Source of the DNA: Mycolicibacterium chubuense NBB4
GTDB lineage: Bacteria > Actinomycetota > Actinomycetes > Mycobacteriales > Mycobacteriaceae
Direction of reading: 5' to 3'
Length of the DNA: 64,000 nt
Assembly (NCBI RefSeq): GCF_000266905.1
Contig: NC_018027.1
Coordinates: forward strand, 124,001 to 188,000
Part shown: piece by piece, positions 45,766-56,102 of the stretch
Layout: each line of letters starts with the position of its first letter
How positions within the stretch are numbered: the stretch's first letter is position 1
Program-made: the position numbers and the translations under genes
Notes under the pieces: model-generated
Databases searched by the model: none
What the model saw: only the letters and a program-made list of their open reading frames with translations
Told to the model about the DNA's origin: nothing

Positions 45766-46833
45766 ATGACAGAGGCCCGGATCGACGACTGGCACACCGG
45801 CGAACGGCGGAAGCCGCCAGATCCCGACGATCCGGCCAAGCCCGACTCACCCGACGACCTGACCAAGGCGTCGTGGTTGTACGTGCTGCGCAAGACCGCC
45901 CGCGAGTTCAGCGGTGACCAGTGCACCGACCTGGCCGCGGCACTGACCTACTACGCCGTGCTGTCGCTGTTCCCCGCCCTACTGGTGATGGTGTCGCTGC
46001 TCGGCGTGGTCGGCCAGGGCCGGCGCACCACCCAGGCGATGCTCGACGCGGCGGGCACCGTGGTGCCCGCCTCAGCGCTCGACATGCTGCGCCAGCCGAT
46101 CCAGCAGGTCGTCGAGAGCCCCTCCGCGGGGGTGACTCTGGTGTTCAGCGCGCTCGCGGCGCTGTGGACGGCGTCGGGATACGTCGGCGCGTTCGGCCGG
46201 GCGGTGAACCGGATCTACGAGGTCGGTGAAGGACGCCCGATGTGGAAGCTACGGCCGTTGCAGCTGGTGTTGACGCTGGCCGGGCTGGTGCTGGCCGCGG
46301 CCGTGGCGTTCATGCTCGCGGTCAGCGGCCCGGTGGCCGACGCCGTGGGCAGTGCGATCGGTCTGGGCAGCGCCGCGCAGACGGCCTGGTCGATCGTCAA
46401 GTGGCCGGTCATCCTCGTCTGCGTCTCGCTGGCGGTGGCGATCCTCTACTACGCGACACCGAACGTGAGGCAGCCGAAGTTCGTCTGGCTCAGCGTCGGC
46501 TCGGCGATCGCGATCCTGGTGTGGGTGGTGGCGTCGATCGGGTTCGGCTTCTACGTGAGCAACTTCGGCAGCTACAACAAGACCTACGGCACGCTGGCCG
46601 GCGTCATCGTGTTCCTGCTGTGGCTGTGGCTGACCAACCTGGCCCTGCTGTTCGGCGCGGAACTCGACGCGGAGCTCGAGCGCGGACGGCAGCTGCAGGC
46701 CGGCATTCCCGCCGAGCGCGAGCTGCAGTTGCCGCCGAAGGACACCCGGGGCGTCGAGAAGAACGAGGCGGCCCAGGAGAAGGACGTCACACTCGGGCGC
46801 CGGCTGCGCCGCAGCCGCGGCCGCAGGCTGTAG
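45766..46833 (+). CDS. YihY/BrkB family inner-membrane protein
   Basis: The protein has 355 residues. After a charged, Asp/Pro-rich N-terminus come the family signature DLAAALTYYAVLSLFPALLVMVSLLG and about six helices, including LAGVIVFLLWLWLTNLALLFGAELDAELER, which is nearly diagnostic. YihY/BrkB proteins were named for a serum-resistance locus; their activity is unknown. It ends 9 nt before the convergent mmpL3 stop. The tail is basic (RRLRRSRGRRL). Confidence 0.88.
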   Translation: MTEARIDDWHTGERRKPPDPDDPAKPDSPDDLTKASWLYVLRKTAREFSGDQCTDLAAALTYYAVLSLFPALLVMVSLLGVVGQGRRTTQAMLDAAGTVVPASALDMLRQPIQQVVESPSAGVTLVFSALAALWTASGYVGAFGRAVNRIYEVGEGRPMWKLRPLQLVLTLAGLVLAAAVAFMLAVSGPVADAVGSAIGLGSAAQTAWSIVKWPVILVCVSLAVAILYYATPNVRQPKFVWLSVGSAIAILVWVVASIGFGFYVSNFGSYNKTYGTLAGVIVFLLWLWLTNLALLFGAELDAELERGRQLQAGIPAERELQLPPKDTRGVEKNEAAQEKDVTLGRRLRRSRGRRL

Positions 46834-46842
46834 CCCCGTTCG

Positions 46843-49800
46843 CTACAGCCTGCCCTCGCGCCGCAGCAACTCCTGTGCGCTGAGCCCGTTGCCTCCGCGC
46901 CGGGACTTCTCGTCCTCGCCGCGGGTGTTGAGCTTCTCGGTCGCGGCGTCGGCGTCGGAGGACGGCCGCGCCGTGGGGATCGCGCGGGTCGCCTCGGCCG
47001 GGTCGTCGGCCGGCTGGTGACGCGACTCGCGGTCCCTGTCCTCCGGTGCGCGCTGAGCGGGGATCGCCGTGGTCGGCTCGTTGCCGCCGGGGTCGGGCAT
47101 CGCGCGGGTCTGTTCCGCCGACGGCCGCGGCGGCTGAGCCGGTGCTGCGGCACCGGGGGCACCCGTGCCGCGCAGGTCGCCGAGCCACGACTCGATCTCG
47201 CGCTCCTCACGGGGCGCGGGCGGCGCGGTCGGTGCGGGCGGCTCCGGAGCGCGCTGCTGCGTGCGCTGGGTCATCGCCGCGGCGCTGCTGACCGCGTTAC
47301 GCACCGCGTTCTTGGCGCTCGACAGCCGGGTGGTCTGCGGCTCATCGGGGGCAGCAGCCGGCGCCGGCGGGGCCGAGGCCCGCGGCGGTGCGCTCGGGAT
47401 GCGCGTGGTGCCCGCCGCCGAGGGGCCGCTGGGCCGCGCCGGGGTGCTGATCCGGGCCGTCGCCCCGGACTGCGGGGCATGTTCGGCGGCCGGATGGCCG
47501 GGATCGTGCGGCGGCAGCGGCCGGGGCCGCATCGCCGGGGGACCGCCGGCGCCGACGAGAGCCTCGGCGGGGGCGGTCTCGCGGACCAGCGGACGCTTGC
47601 GCTCGTCCGGCAGCTCGGTCTCGCCGAGGCCGAGCTTCTCCTGGACCCGTTTCATCCAGCGCGGCGCCCACCAGCAATCGTCGCCGAGCAGCTTCATGAT
47701 CGCCGGCACCAGGAACATCCGGATGATCGTCGCGTCGAGCAGCAGCGCGATCAGCAGGCCGAAGGCCAGGTACTTCATCATCACCAGGTCGGAGAACGCG
47801 AAGGCCCCGGCGACGACGGCCAACACGAGTGCCGCCGCGGTGATCAACCGGCCAGTCGTGGCCGTGCCGATGCGAATCGCCTCCGCGGTCGACATCCCGC
47901 GTTCGCGCGCCTCCACCATGCGGGACACGAGGAACACCTCGTAGTCAGTGGATAGGCCCCAGATGATGGCGATGATCATGCCGATCATCGGCGCCATCAA
48001 CGGCTGAGAGGAAAAGTTGAGCAGGCTGGACCCGTGACCGTCGACGAACATCCATGTCAGGATGCCCATCGTCGAGCCCAACGTCAGAGCGCTCATCACC
48101 GCGGCCTTGATCGGCAGCACCACCGAGCCGAAAGCCAAGAACATCAGGATCGTTGTGGTGACGATCAGCAACGTCACCATCAGGGGAAGCTTGGCAAAGA
48201 GTCCGTGGATGCTGTCGTACTCCAGCGCCGGTGCGCCCCCGATCGAGAGCGTGGTGCCGTGCGGGGGTGATAGCGCCCGCAACTCCTCAATCTTTTGCCC
48301 GGCGTTGTTCGGATTCACCAGGCCGTTTTGGATCACCCGAACCGACGGATCCTTCGACCCGCCCTCCTGCACCGACCGTTCCTGCCACATTTTGGAAGGA
48401 TCGTTGTCGGGATCGGTGAATCCTGAAACCGTCTTCGCCTTGGCACGCACGTCGGCAATTTCCTGATCCGTGACCGGCTGACCGTCGTCGCTCTTGATCA
48501 CGATGGTCAACGGGTTCGTCCGGAACCCCGGGAAATTCTTGTCGAAGTCCTCCTGCGCTATGCGAACCGGGTTATCGGGGGGGAGATATCTTTCGCTGAT
48601 GGCGCCGAGGGCTAGGTTTCCCAGAGGCACGATCAGCAGGATCATCACGATAGTGATTGGCGCTGCGTAGGCGATGGGCCGCTTCATCACCACGTTGACC
48701 AGCCGGCCCCAGAAGCCCTTTTCGACCTCGGCGCGGGTCTTGGTCTTCTGCGTCTTGGCTGCCAACCACTCGAGGTAGACGCGCATAGGCTTCCAGTTGC
48801 GGAAGAACGGCACCCGCAGCAGCGTGCGCACCCCGAGCGCGTCGACGTTGCGGCCCAGGATGCCCAGCGCGGCGGGCAGCACGGTGATCGACAGGATCGC
48901 CGAAAGCATGACCGTCGCGATCATCGCGTAGGTGATCGACTTCAGAAAGCCGAGTGGGAACAGCAGCAACGGCAGCGACGACGCAACAATGATGACGGCA
49001 GAAAAAACGACGGTACGTCCCGACGTCATCACCGCGCGTCTGACCGCGGCCTCGGTGTCGTAACCCTCGGCGAGTTCCTCGCGAAATCTGCTGACTATGA
49101 ACAGGCCGTAGTCGATCGCGATACCGAGACCGATCAGCGTCACGACCGGCTGCGCAAAGAAGTTGACCGGCGTGAATTCCGCGACCAGTCGCATGATGCC
49201 CAGCGCGCCGGCGATCGTCAGGCCGCCGATGATACCGGGCAGCGCCGCGGCGACGATTCCGCCGAACACGAAGAACAGCACGACGCATACGATCGGGACA
49301 CCGAGAATCTCGCCTCGCTTCTGATCTTCGGCGATGGTTCCCGTGAGTTCGCTGGCCAGCGGATTGAGGCCGGCCAGCTGGATGCGGCCGTCATTGACCT
49401 GGCGCAGCGCCGGTTCGACAGTTTGGTAGTTCTTCAGAATCGTGTCGTCGTTGTCACCCTTGAGCGGGATGCTGACGAAGGTCTTCGAGCCGTCGCCGGT
49501 CTTCATCTGCTGGACGGTCTCGGACGCGCTGTCGGGAGCGCGCAGCCAGCCTACCCAGCTGACAATCTGGTCCTTGTGCTTGTCGACGACGTCGTTGAGC
49601 TCGCCGGTGACCTTTTTCATCCATGCTGGATCGGTCACCTTCTTACCGTCCGGGGGCGTCAAGATCGCGACGACGTGGCTGGTGCGATCACGACCGTAGA
49701 CGTCGTCGCCAGTGACAGACGCTTGCACGGACTGGCTGCCGTCGTCGTAGAAACCACTCTGGGTGACGTGCTGTCCCAAGCTGATGCCGTAGACGCCGCC

Positions 49801-49878
49801 GCCCAGGCACAGTGCGACCATGACACCGATCACTATGTATCGGTACCGGTAGACCGTTCGACCCCACCAGGCGAACAC
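46843..49878 (-). CDS. mmpL3: Trehalose monomycolate flippase MmpL3
   Basis: The protein has 1011 residues from GTG 49878, with AGGAG upstream. The proton-relay pairs are at Asp256-Tyr257 (LIGLGIAIDYGLFIVSRFREE) and Asp645-Tyr646 (IIWGLSTDYEVFLVSRM), the same numbers as in M. smegmatis MmpL3. The C-terminal ~250 residues are a long Pro/Ala-rich cytosolic tail (HDPGHPAAEHAPQS, APPAPAAAPDEPQ). It moves trehalose monomycolate across the inner membrane, is essential, and is the target of SQ109-type compounds. The part coding for the second periplasmic loop looks less GC-rich than the rest of the gene. Confidence 0.95.
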   Translation of the reverse strand: MFAWWGRTVYRYRYIVIGVMVALCLGGGVYGISLGQHVTQSGFYDDGSQSVQASVTGDDVYGRDRTSHVVAILTPPDGKKVTDPAWMKKVTGELNDVVDKHKDQIVSWVGWLRAPDSASETVQQMKTGDGSKTFVSIPLKGDNDDTILKNYQTVEPALRQVNDGRIQLAGLNPLASELTGTIAEDQKRGEILGVPIVCVVLFFVFGGIVAAALPGIIGGLTIAGALGIMRLVAEFTPVNFFAQPVVTLIGLGIAIDYGLFIVSRFREELAEGYDTEAAVRRAVMTSGRTVVFSAVIIVASSLPLLLFPLGFLKSITYAMIATVMLSAILSITVLPAALGILGRNVDALGVRTLLRVPFFRNWKPMRVYLEWLAAKTQKTKTRAEVEKGFWGRLVNVVMKRPIAYAAPITIVMILLIVPLGNLALGAISERYLPPDNPVRIAQEDFDKNFPGFRTNPLTIVIKSDDGQPVTDQEIADVRAKAKTVSGFTDPDNDPSKMWQERSVQEGGSKDPSVRVIQNGLVNPNNAGQKIEELRALSPPHGTTLSIGGAPALEYDSIHGLFAKLPLMVTLLIVTTTILMFLAFGSVVLPIKAAVMSALTLGSTMGILTWMFVDGHGSSLLNFSSQPLMAPMIGMIIAIIWGLSTDYEVFLVSRMVEARERGMSTAEAIRIGTATTGRLITAAALVLAVVAGAFAFSDLVMMKYLAFGLLIALLLDATIIRMFLVPAIMKLLGDDCWWAPRWMKRVQEKLGLGETELPDERKRPLVRETAPAEALVGAGGPPAMRPRPLPPHDPGHPAAEHAPQSGATARISTPARPSGPSAAGTTRIPSAPPRASAPPAPAAAPDEPQTTRLSSAKNAVRNAVSSAAAMTQRTQQRAPEPPAPTAPPAPREEREIESWLGDLRGTGAPGAAAPAQPPRPSAEQTRAMPDPGGNEPTTAIPAQRAPEDRDRESRHQPADDPAEATRAIPTARPSSDADAATEKLNTRGEDEKSRRGGNGLSAQELLRREGRL

Positions 49879-49942
49879 GTTGCTCCTAACAGTCCTTCAT
49901 CATGGTCATCGGCATGCGCATGTCCCGACCAGCTTCAATTGT

Positions 49943-50689
49943 CTAGACGCGCGACGCCAGCAGCGAGGACAGCGGCCGGAAAGGCTGCAGCCAAGCGCCC
50001 TGTTCGGGCAGCGAATCGAGCCCGATCCGCGGTAGCGGTTCCCGGAAGACACCAGGGATGTCCTCCAGGTCGACGAACTCCAAGGTATCCGACGCTAACG
50101 CCCAACTGGCATGTTCGCGAAATCCGAGCACCTGGACCTCGATGCCGTCCCTGGCGATGTCCTCCAGCGGCAGTTTGAAGGCCTGACCGTCGGCGGAGGC
50201 CACCATCAGACCGGCGAGTCCCTCACTGTGTCGCAATGCGATGTGGGCCAGCATGTCACTGTCCACGTCGCTGTCTTCGTCGATCTTCGGCTTGGCGAAA
50301 ACCGCGAAACCCACGTTACGCAGCGCCTCGACCCAGGGCCGGACGACGTCGGCGCTGCCGGGGGCGATGTTGGTGAAGACGCATGCCTCGGGCTCGAGCG
50401 ACACCGTGGCGCCCTGCTCGCTCAGCTGGGTGGACAGGTCGGCGGTGCGAGCCAGCAGCCAGCGGCCGAGAGCGTCGAATCGGGGCCGGTGCGCCGCGGT
50501 CGGGCGCCCGCCGAGGATCGACCCGAGGCCCATGTCGAGATTGGGTGCGTCCCACACCAGCAGCACGCGCGCGACGGCCGGTGGACTCGACGGGACGTCC
50601 GGCGCCGCGGATTGCGAGCCGTCTGCGAGATTCTCGTCGGCGACCGGGGTGCTGCCGGGGACGGCCGGGATGTTCTCGACGAGGCTCAT
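49943..50689 (-). CDS. NYN (PIN-like) domain protein (Rv0207c-like)
   Basis: The protein has 248 residues from ATG 50689, overlapping the trmB stop as ATGA. The NYN nuclease-like fold shows the first Asp in RVLLVWDAPNLDMGL, then KIDEDSDVDSDMLAHIAL and LMVASADGQAFKLPLEDIA, giving the cluster of acidic metal ligands. NYN proteins are predicted RNases. Co-expression with the tRNA methyltransferase supports a role in RNA processing. It corresponds in position to Rv0207c beside mmpL3. Confidence 0.85.
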   Translation of the reverse strand: MSLVENIPAVPGSTPVADENLADGSQSAAPDVPSSPPAVARVLLVWDAPNLDMGLGSILGGRPTAAHRPRFDALGRWLLARTADLSTQLSEQGATVSLEPEACVFTNIAPGSADVVRPWVEALRNVGFAVFAKPKIDEDSDVDSDMLAHIALRHSEGLAGLMVASADGQAFKLPLEDIARDGIEVQVLGFREHASWALASDTLEFVDLEDIPGVFREPLPRIGLDSLPEQGAWLQPFRPLSSLLASRV

Positions 50690-51471
50690 CGCGCTTTCTC
50701 CCACAGCAGTTCGGTCACGTCGGTGCCTGCCAGGGCCTTGCGTTCGTACTTCGTCACCGGCCTGGCCACCGAGAGGGGCAGGTCGTCGCCGGGACCGACC
50801 CGGCGCAGCCGAGGCTCGGCGTCGCCGACCTCGGCGATGTGTTCGGCGTAACCGGGATGGTCGGTGGCCGCGTGAACTACACCGCCGGGTCGCAACCGGT
50901 CGGCGATCAACGCCATCGTGTCGGGTTGCAGCAGCCGGCGCTTGTGGTGCCGGGCCTTGGGCCACGGATCGGGGAAGAACACCCGGACACCGGTCAGCGA
51001 GTCGGGCGCGACCATGTGGGTGAGCACGTCGACGGCGTCGCCGCGGATCAGGCGGATGTTGTCGACGTGCTCGCGGTCGATCGCGGCGAGCAGCTGGGCC
51101 AGGCCGCGCCGGTAGACCTCGACCGCGATGACGTCGAGATCGGGTTCGGCCTGCGCCATGGCCAGGGTCGACGTCCCCGTTCCGCAGCCAATCTCGAGGA
51201 CCACCGGCGCCCGGCGCCCGAACCAGGCCTCGGTGTCGATCGGTCCTGACGGGTCCTGACCGTCCCGTGCCTGCGTCCCCAGGACCGGCCAGAGACGGTC
51301 CCACACGCCCTGCTGACGATCCGAGATCGTGGACCGCCGGGCGCGGAAGCTGGTGACCCGCCGAGGGAAGTGCGGATGGGCGGGCTCACCGGGCTCCGAC
51401 GATGTCGCTGTGTCCAGGCCACCAGCGACGTCGCTACCCGGCACGTGCATCCGTCCATCGTCGCTCATCAC
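50686..51471 (-). CDS. trmB: tRNA (guanine-N7-)-methyltransferase
   Basis: The protein has 261 residues (Rv0208c about 263). SAM motif VVLEIGCGTGTSTLAMAQAEPD, then IRLIRGDAVDVLTHM and the TrmB-specific VRVFFPDPWPKARHHKRRL. It methylates G46 in the variable loop of tRNAs. The ~45 N-terminal residues are a disordered actinobacterial extension before the RVTSFRARRS block. Translationally coupled to the NYN gene. Divergent from the GTPase-like pair with a 180-bp spacer. Confidence 0.93.
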   Translation of the reverse strand: MMSDDGRMHVPGSDVAGGLDTATSSEPGEPAHPHFPRRVTSFRARRSTISDRQQGVWDRLWPVLGTQARDGQDPSGPIDTEAWFGRRAPVVLEIGCGTGTSTLAMAQAEPDLDVIAVEVYRRGLAQLLAAIDREHVDNIRLIRGDAVDVLTHMVAPDSLTGVRVFFPDPWPKARHHKRRLLQPDTMALIADRLRPGGVVHAATDHPGYAEHIAEVGDAEPRLRRVGPGDDLPLSVARPVTKYERKALAGTDVTELLWEKAR

Positions 51472-51651
51472 GGACCTTCTTCCTGCATCGTGTCACGGAT
51501 TGATACCCAACAGTTGCCTTGAGCCGGTACCTTCCCGGCCTCCGGCGCCGGCGGGGCGAAAGAAGTGTCGGGACCGGTGTCCGACAGGTGTGACGATTCC
51601 TGAGGGGGCCGGGTTCGGCCGGTCCCGCCGGGGGAGCGGGGGCACATCTTC

Positions 51652-52638
51652 GTGACGATCTTCTCTACGTTCTTCGCGACCTTGGCCGACTACGCCGCCA
51701 CGGCGCGGAACCCGCGCGCAGCGGCCGTCGGCCGACGGTTTCGGGTCCCCGTCAGGGTAGCCGTGCGGGGGCGTCCCGGCGTGGGCCGCGCAGCGGTCGC
51801 GGCAGCGCTGTCCGCGGCGGGTGTCGGCGTCACATCGGACACCGAGGGCGCCGACGTGCACGTCGTCGTCATCGCGGAGGTGCTCAAACCGGAGGACGAC
51901 GCGGCGGTGCGCGCCGCGAGCGCGCCGACCCTGCTGGTGCTGAACAAAGCCGACCTCGCGGGGGCCGGACCCGGCGGGCCGCTGCCGGCTGCGAGCCGGC
52001 AGGCCGCCGACATCGCGGCGACCGTCGGCCTGCCGGTCGTGCCGATGATCGCCCACCTCGCGACGGTCTCGCTCGGCGAGCAGGACATCGCGGCGCTGCG
52101 GGTGCTCGTCACGGCACCGGCGGCCATGACATCGGTGGACGCGTTCGTCGAGTGCGACCACCCGTTGCCGGCGGAGACGCGCCGGCGCCTGCTCGACGCG
52201 CTGGACCGGTTCGGTCTGGCGCACGCCGTCCTCGCCGTGGCCGACGGCGCGCCACCGGAGACCGTCGCCGGCGCGCTGCACGCACTCAGCGGTGCCGGGG
52301 ATGTGGTCGAGGCGCTCGCGGCCGTGGCGGCGCCCGTGCGCTACCGGCGGGTGCGCGCGGCGCTGCAGGAGTTGGAGGTGCTGGCCGGACACTCGCGCGA
52401 CGACGGGCTGTGGGATTTCCTGACGTCCGACGAGGTGGTGCTCGCGGTGATGGGGGCCGCCGTCGAGGTGGTGGAGGCGAGCGGCGCGATCGTGGACCGC
52501 GGCGACAGCCCGCAGGCGCACCTGCGGCGCGCGCAGCACTGGGAACGCTGTGCGCGCGGGCCCGTCACCGCGCTGGGTCAGCGGTGCGCCGCCGACATCG
52601 CGCGCGGGTCGCTGCGGTTGCTCGGCGCGAGTCGGTGA
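51652..52638 (+). CDS. Degenerate GTPase-like protein (Rv0209-like)
   Basis: The protein has 328 residues from GTG 51652. The N-terminal GTPase core is recognisable by LLVLNKADL (G4) and by a P-loop-like stretch VRGRPGVGRAAV, where Lys-Ser/Thr of a true Walker A is Arg-Ala, so nucleotide binding is doubtful. The C-terminal half is helical (ETRRRLLDALDRFGL, RRAQHWERCARGPVT). In position it matches Rv0209, which pairs with Rv0210. It may be a pseudo-GTPase partner of the next protein. Confidence 0.72.
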   Translation: MTIFSTFFATLADYAATARNPRAAAVGRRFRVPVRVAVRGRPGVGRAAVAAALSAAGVGVTSDTEGADVHVVVIAEVLKPEDDAAVRAASAPTLLVLNKADLAGAGPGGPLPAASRQAADIAATVGLPVVPMIAHLATVSLGEQDIAALRVLVTAPAAMTSVDAFVECDHPLPAETRRRLLDALDRFGLAHAVLAVADGAPPETVAGALHALSGAGDVVEALAAVAAPVRYRRVRAALQELEVLAGHSRDDGLWDFLTSDEVVLAVMGAAVEVVEASGAIVDRGDSPQAHLRRAQHWERCARGPVTALGQRCAADIARGSLRLLGASR

Positions 52639-54020
52639 GCGAGGGCCCGCCGGGGCTGCGCCGGCTCGACGCCGTCCTGGTGGCCGGGCCGGCCCGGTCG
52701 GGAACGAGCGGCGTCGTGGCGCTGCTGCGCGCTCGCATGCCCGGGCACCGCTTCGTCGAGGCACACGAGATCGCCCCCGGGGACGCTCCGTCGGTCGTGG
52801 TGTTCGTCGTCTCCGCGGTCGCACCGATGACCGAATCCGACTGCGCGACAGTCGGACTCCTCGCCGCGCACACCGACGCGGTGGTCGCGGTGGTCGCCAA
52901 GGTCGACGACCACCGCCGGTGGCGCGACGTGCTCGCGGCCGATCGGGCTCGGCTCGGCGCCGGCGACGCCCGATTCGCCGGCATCCCGTGGGCCGGGGTC
53001 GCCGCCGCCCCGCGAATCGGCGAACCACGGATCGACGACCTCGTCGAGCTGCTCGACCGCGTCCTGCGCGATCCGGCGCTGGCCGCTCGCAACAACCTCC
53101 GCGCGTGGGACACCCGGCTGCGCCGTGCGATCGCGCAACTGGACGCCGACGCCGCGGCACCCCGGGCACGGGCGGACGCGCTGCGCGCCGAACGCGAGCG
53201 TCTCCTGCGCACCCAGCGAGTGGCCAGGGCACAGCGCGCCATCGATCTGCGCAGCCGGATCCAGCGGATGAGGCTCGAATCGACCTACGCCGCGCGGACG
53301 CGCTGCGCGGCCGAACGCGCGGCGCTGCACCGCGAACTGGCCGCGACGGGCAGGCGCGGACTCGGACCGTTCGTCGCGCGGGTGCGGGCGTGGAGCGGTG
53401 ATGCGCTCACCGATACCGACGATCGGATCGCCGTCGCGCTGCGCGCGTTGACCGCCGGCCACGGGGCGGCCGGTGAGCCGCTCCAGGACTGCCCGCCGAT
53501 CGAGGTGGCCGACCCGCCCCTGCGGTCCCGCCGACTGGAGACCCAGCTGATGACGGTCCTCGGTGCCGGGTTCGGTGTCGGGGTGGCACTGCTGACGACG
53601 CGGCTGCTGTCCGGTCTGGTTCCCGGCCTGCTGCTCGCCGGTCCGGTGCTCGGCGGTCTCGTGGGACTCGCGGCGACGGTGTGGCTGGTCGGGGTGCGGG
53701 CACTGCTGCACGACCGAGCGGTCCTCGACCGGTGGGTGGGGGAGGTCGGCGCCGCGGTGCGCGGCGCGCTTGACGAGCGGGTGGCGACCCGCATGCTCGC
53801 CGCCGAGGCGGCGCTGACATCGGCCGCTGCGGCGGAGGGCCACGCCGATCGGACATGCCTCGAGCAGATCGACGCGGAACTCGGCCGGCTCATGCACGAA
53901 GGCGCCCGCGCGGAGCTCGAACTCAGGCAGCGGATACCGGGTTTGCGGCGGGCGCTGGAGACCGTCCGCGCCGACATGGAGACGGCCACCGCGACGGATT
54001 TCGTCGTTACCGACCGGTAG
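52635..54020 (+). CDS. Dynamin-like/GTPase-like membrane protein (Rv0210-like)
   Basis: The protein has 461 residues from GTG 52635 (GTGA overlap). The N-terminal P-loop-like site reads VLVAGPARSGTSGV: GxxxxGTS with Thr in place of the Lys. A G4-like AKVDD follows. A coiled helical region rich in Arg (about 155-270) precedes two membrane helices (VLGAGFGVGVALLTTRLLSG and LLLAGPVLGGLVGLAATVWLVG) and a final helical arm. The layout, GTPase-helices-membrane paddle-helices, recalls bacterial dynamin-like proteins such as IniA, in diverged form. Role unknown; membrane remodelling is a guess. Confidence 0.72.
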   Translation: MSEGPPGLRRLDAVLVAGPARSGTSGVVALLRARMPGHRFVEAHEIAPGDAPSVVVFVVSAVAPMTESDCATVGLLAAHTDAVVAVVAKVDDHRRWRDVLAADRARLGAGDARFAGIPWAGVAAAPRIGEPRIDDLVELLDRVLRDPALAARNNLRAWDTRLRRAIAQLDADAAAPRARADALRAERERLLRTQRVARAQRAIDLRSRIQRMRLESTYAARTRCAAERAALHRELAATGRRGLGPFVARVRAWSGDALTDTDDRIAVALRALTAGHGAAGEPLQDCPPIEVADPPLRSRRLETQLMTVLGAGFGVGVALLTTRLLSGLVPGLLLAGPVLGGLVGLAATVWLVGVRALLHDRAVLDRWVGEVGAAVRGALDERVATRMLAAEAALTSAAAAEGHADRTCLEQIDAELGRLMHEGARAELELRQRIPGLRRALETVRADMETATATDFVVTDR

Positions 54021-54218
54021 ACACCCCGGTCGCGGACATCTGAATCGTTCCTGTGAGTGATCGGACATAGTCCTGATTCACCGCGGGTATGTCACCCACG
54101 TTAACCTCGATACCTAGGGGACGGCCGCGGCTGCCATTTGTTTTCGAGCCCACGGTTCGGGACGGCGCCCTGCGTCTGTCAGAGGATTCGCAGGAACAGT
54201 GCAGGAGACATCACGCTT

Positions 54219-56048
54219 ATGACCGCAGCGACCATTCCGGGACTGGATTCCGCACCGACCAAGCACGAGGGCTTGCTGGCCTGGGTGCGGGAGGTCGCCG
54301 AGCTGACACAGCCCGACCGCGTCGCGTGGGCGGACGGGTCGCAGGAAGAATACGACCGGCTCTGTGACCACCTGGTCCAGGCCGGCACCTTCACGAGGCT
54401 CAACCCCGAGAAGCAACCCAACTCGTACCTGGCGCTGTCGGACCCCTCCGACGTCGCCCGCGTCGAGTCGCGCACCTTCATCTGCAGCCGGCGCGAGATC
54501 GATGCGGGGCCCACCAACAACTGGATGGACCCCGACGAGATGCGCGGCATCCTGACCGACCTGTACCGCGGCAGCATGCGCGGGCGGACCCTGTGGGTCG
54601 TCCCCTTCTGCATGGGCCCGCTGGACGCCGAGGATCCCAAGCTCGGCGTCGAGATCACCGACTCGGAGTACGTCGTCGTCTCGATGCGCACCATGACCCG
54701 GATGGGCGCGGCGGCGCTGGACAAGATCGGCGACGACGGCTTCTTCGTCAAGGCGCTGCACTCGATCGGCGCGCCCCTGGCGCCCGGCGAGAAGGACGTG
54801 CCGTGGCCGTGCAACGACACGAAGTACATCACCCACTTCCCGGAGACCCGGGAGATCTGGAGCTACGGCTCGGGCTACGGCGGCAACGCGCTGCTGGGCA
54901 AGAAGTGCTACTCGCTGCGCATCGCCTCGGCCATGGCCCACGACGAAGGCTGGCTCGCCGAGCACATGCTGATCCTCAAGCTGATCTCGCCAGAGAACAA
55001 GGCGTACTTCATCGCCGCGGCGTTCCCGTCGGCGTGCGGCAAGACCAACCTCGCCATGCTTCAGCCCACGATCCCGGGCTGGCGCGCCGAGACCGTCGGT
55101 GACGACATCGCCTGGATGCGCTTCGGCAAGGACGGCCGGCTCTACGCCACCAACCCCGAGTTCGGCTTCTTCGGAGTCGCGCCCGGCACCAACTGGGACT
55201 CCAACCCCAACGCGATGAAGACCATCGAGGCGGGCAACACCGTCTTCACCAACGTCGCGCTGACCGACGACCACGACGTCTGGTGGGAGGGCCTGGAGGG
55301 CGAGCCCGACCACCTGATCGACTGGAAGGGCCACGACTGGATCCTGCGGGAGACCGAAACCAAAGCGGCGCACCCGAACTCGCGCTACTGCACGCCGATC
55401 TCGCAGTGCCCGACACTGGCCCCCGAGTGGGACGACCCGCAGGGTGTCCCGATCTCGGCGATCCTGTTCGGCGGCCGCCGCAAGACCACGGTCCCGCTGA
55501 TCACCGAGGCCCGTGACTGGCAGCACGGCGTGTTCATCGGCGCCACACTGGGTTCCGAGCAGACCGCCGCCGCCGAGGGCAAGGTCGGCACCGTGCGGCG
55601 CGACCCGATGGCGATGCTGCCGTTCCTCGGCTACAACGTCGGCGACTACTTCGCGCACTGGATCAACATCGGCAAGAACGCCGACGAGTCGAAGCTGCCG
55701 AAGGTGTTCTTCGTCAACTGGTTCCGGCGCGGTGACGACGGCCGGTTCCTGTGGCCGGGCTTCGGCGAGAACAGCCGCGTGCTGAAGTGGGCGATCGAGC
55801 GCATCGAGCACAAGGCCGACGGCAAGAGCACCCCGATCGGCATCGTGCCGACCGCGCAGGATCTCGACCTCGAGGGCCTGGACGTGGACCCCGCCGACGT
55901 CGACGAGGCGCTGGCCGTGAATCCCGAGGAGTGGCGCAAGGAGCTGCCGCTGATCGAGGAGTGGTTTGAGTTCGTCGGCGAGAAGCTGCCCACCGGCATC
56001 AAGGACGAGTTCGACGCGCTGAAGACCCGCCTCGCCGAAGCCGAGTAG
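54219..56048 (+). CDS. pckG: Phosphoenolpyruvate carboxykinase (GTP)
   Basis: The protein has 609 residues from ATG 54219 (M. tuberculosis Rv0211 606). The signature [13 protein letters not shown] carries the reactive Cys273 and P-loop Lys; [32 protein letters not shown] and the metal-binding [28 protein letters not shown] are also present. It converts oxaloacetate and GTP to PEP, the entry to gluconeogenesis essential for growth on fatty acids and cholesterol. Its 198-bp leader contains no gene and looks like a promoter (AT-richer around 54100). Confidence 0.96.
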   Translation: MTAATIPGLDSAPTKHEGLLAWVREVAELTQPDRVAWADGSQEEYDRLCDHLVQAGTFTRLNPEKQPNSYLALSDPSDVARVESRTFICSRREIDAGPTNNWMDPDEMRGILTDLYRGSMRGRTLWVVPFCMGPLDAEDPKLGVEITDSEYVVVSMRTMTRMGAAALDKIGDDGFFVKALHSIGAPLAPGEKDVPWPCNDTKYITHFPETREIWSYGSGYGGNALLGKKCYSLRIASAMAHDEGWLAEHMLILKLISPENKAYFIAAAFPSACGKTNLAMLQPTIPGWRAETVGDDIAWMRFGKDGRLYATNPEFGFFGVAPGTNWDSNPNAMKTIEAGNTVFTNVALTDDHDVWWEGLEGEPDHLIDWKGHDWILRETETKAAHPNSRYCTPISQCPTLAPEWDDPQGVPISAILFGGRRKTTVPLITEARDWQHGVFIGATLGSEQTAAAEGKVGTVRRDPMAMLPFLGYNVGDYFAHWINIGKNADESKLPKVFFVNWFRRGDDGRFLWPGFGENSRVLKWAIERIEHKADGKSTPIGIVPTAQDLDLEGLDVDPADVDEALAVNPEEWRKELPLIEEWFEFVGEKLPTGIKDEFDALKTRLAEAE

Positions 56049-56102
56049 CCAGGGTCCCCTCCCTCCTTCCGCGAGCGTGCGTGTCTGCGGTCGACACGCC
56101 GA

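Noticed and set aside
43224..45917. Long open frames on both strands (about 850-900 codons) across 43.2-45.9 kb
   Set aside because: They span several well-supported genes and have shadow composition; the real genes are DUF3054, the YbhN-like protein and the AI-2E transporter.
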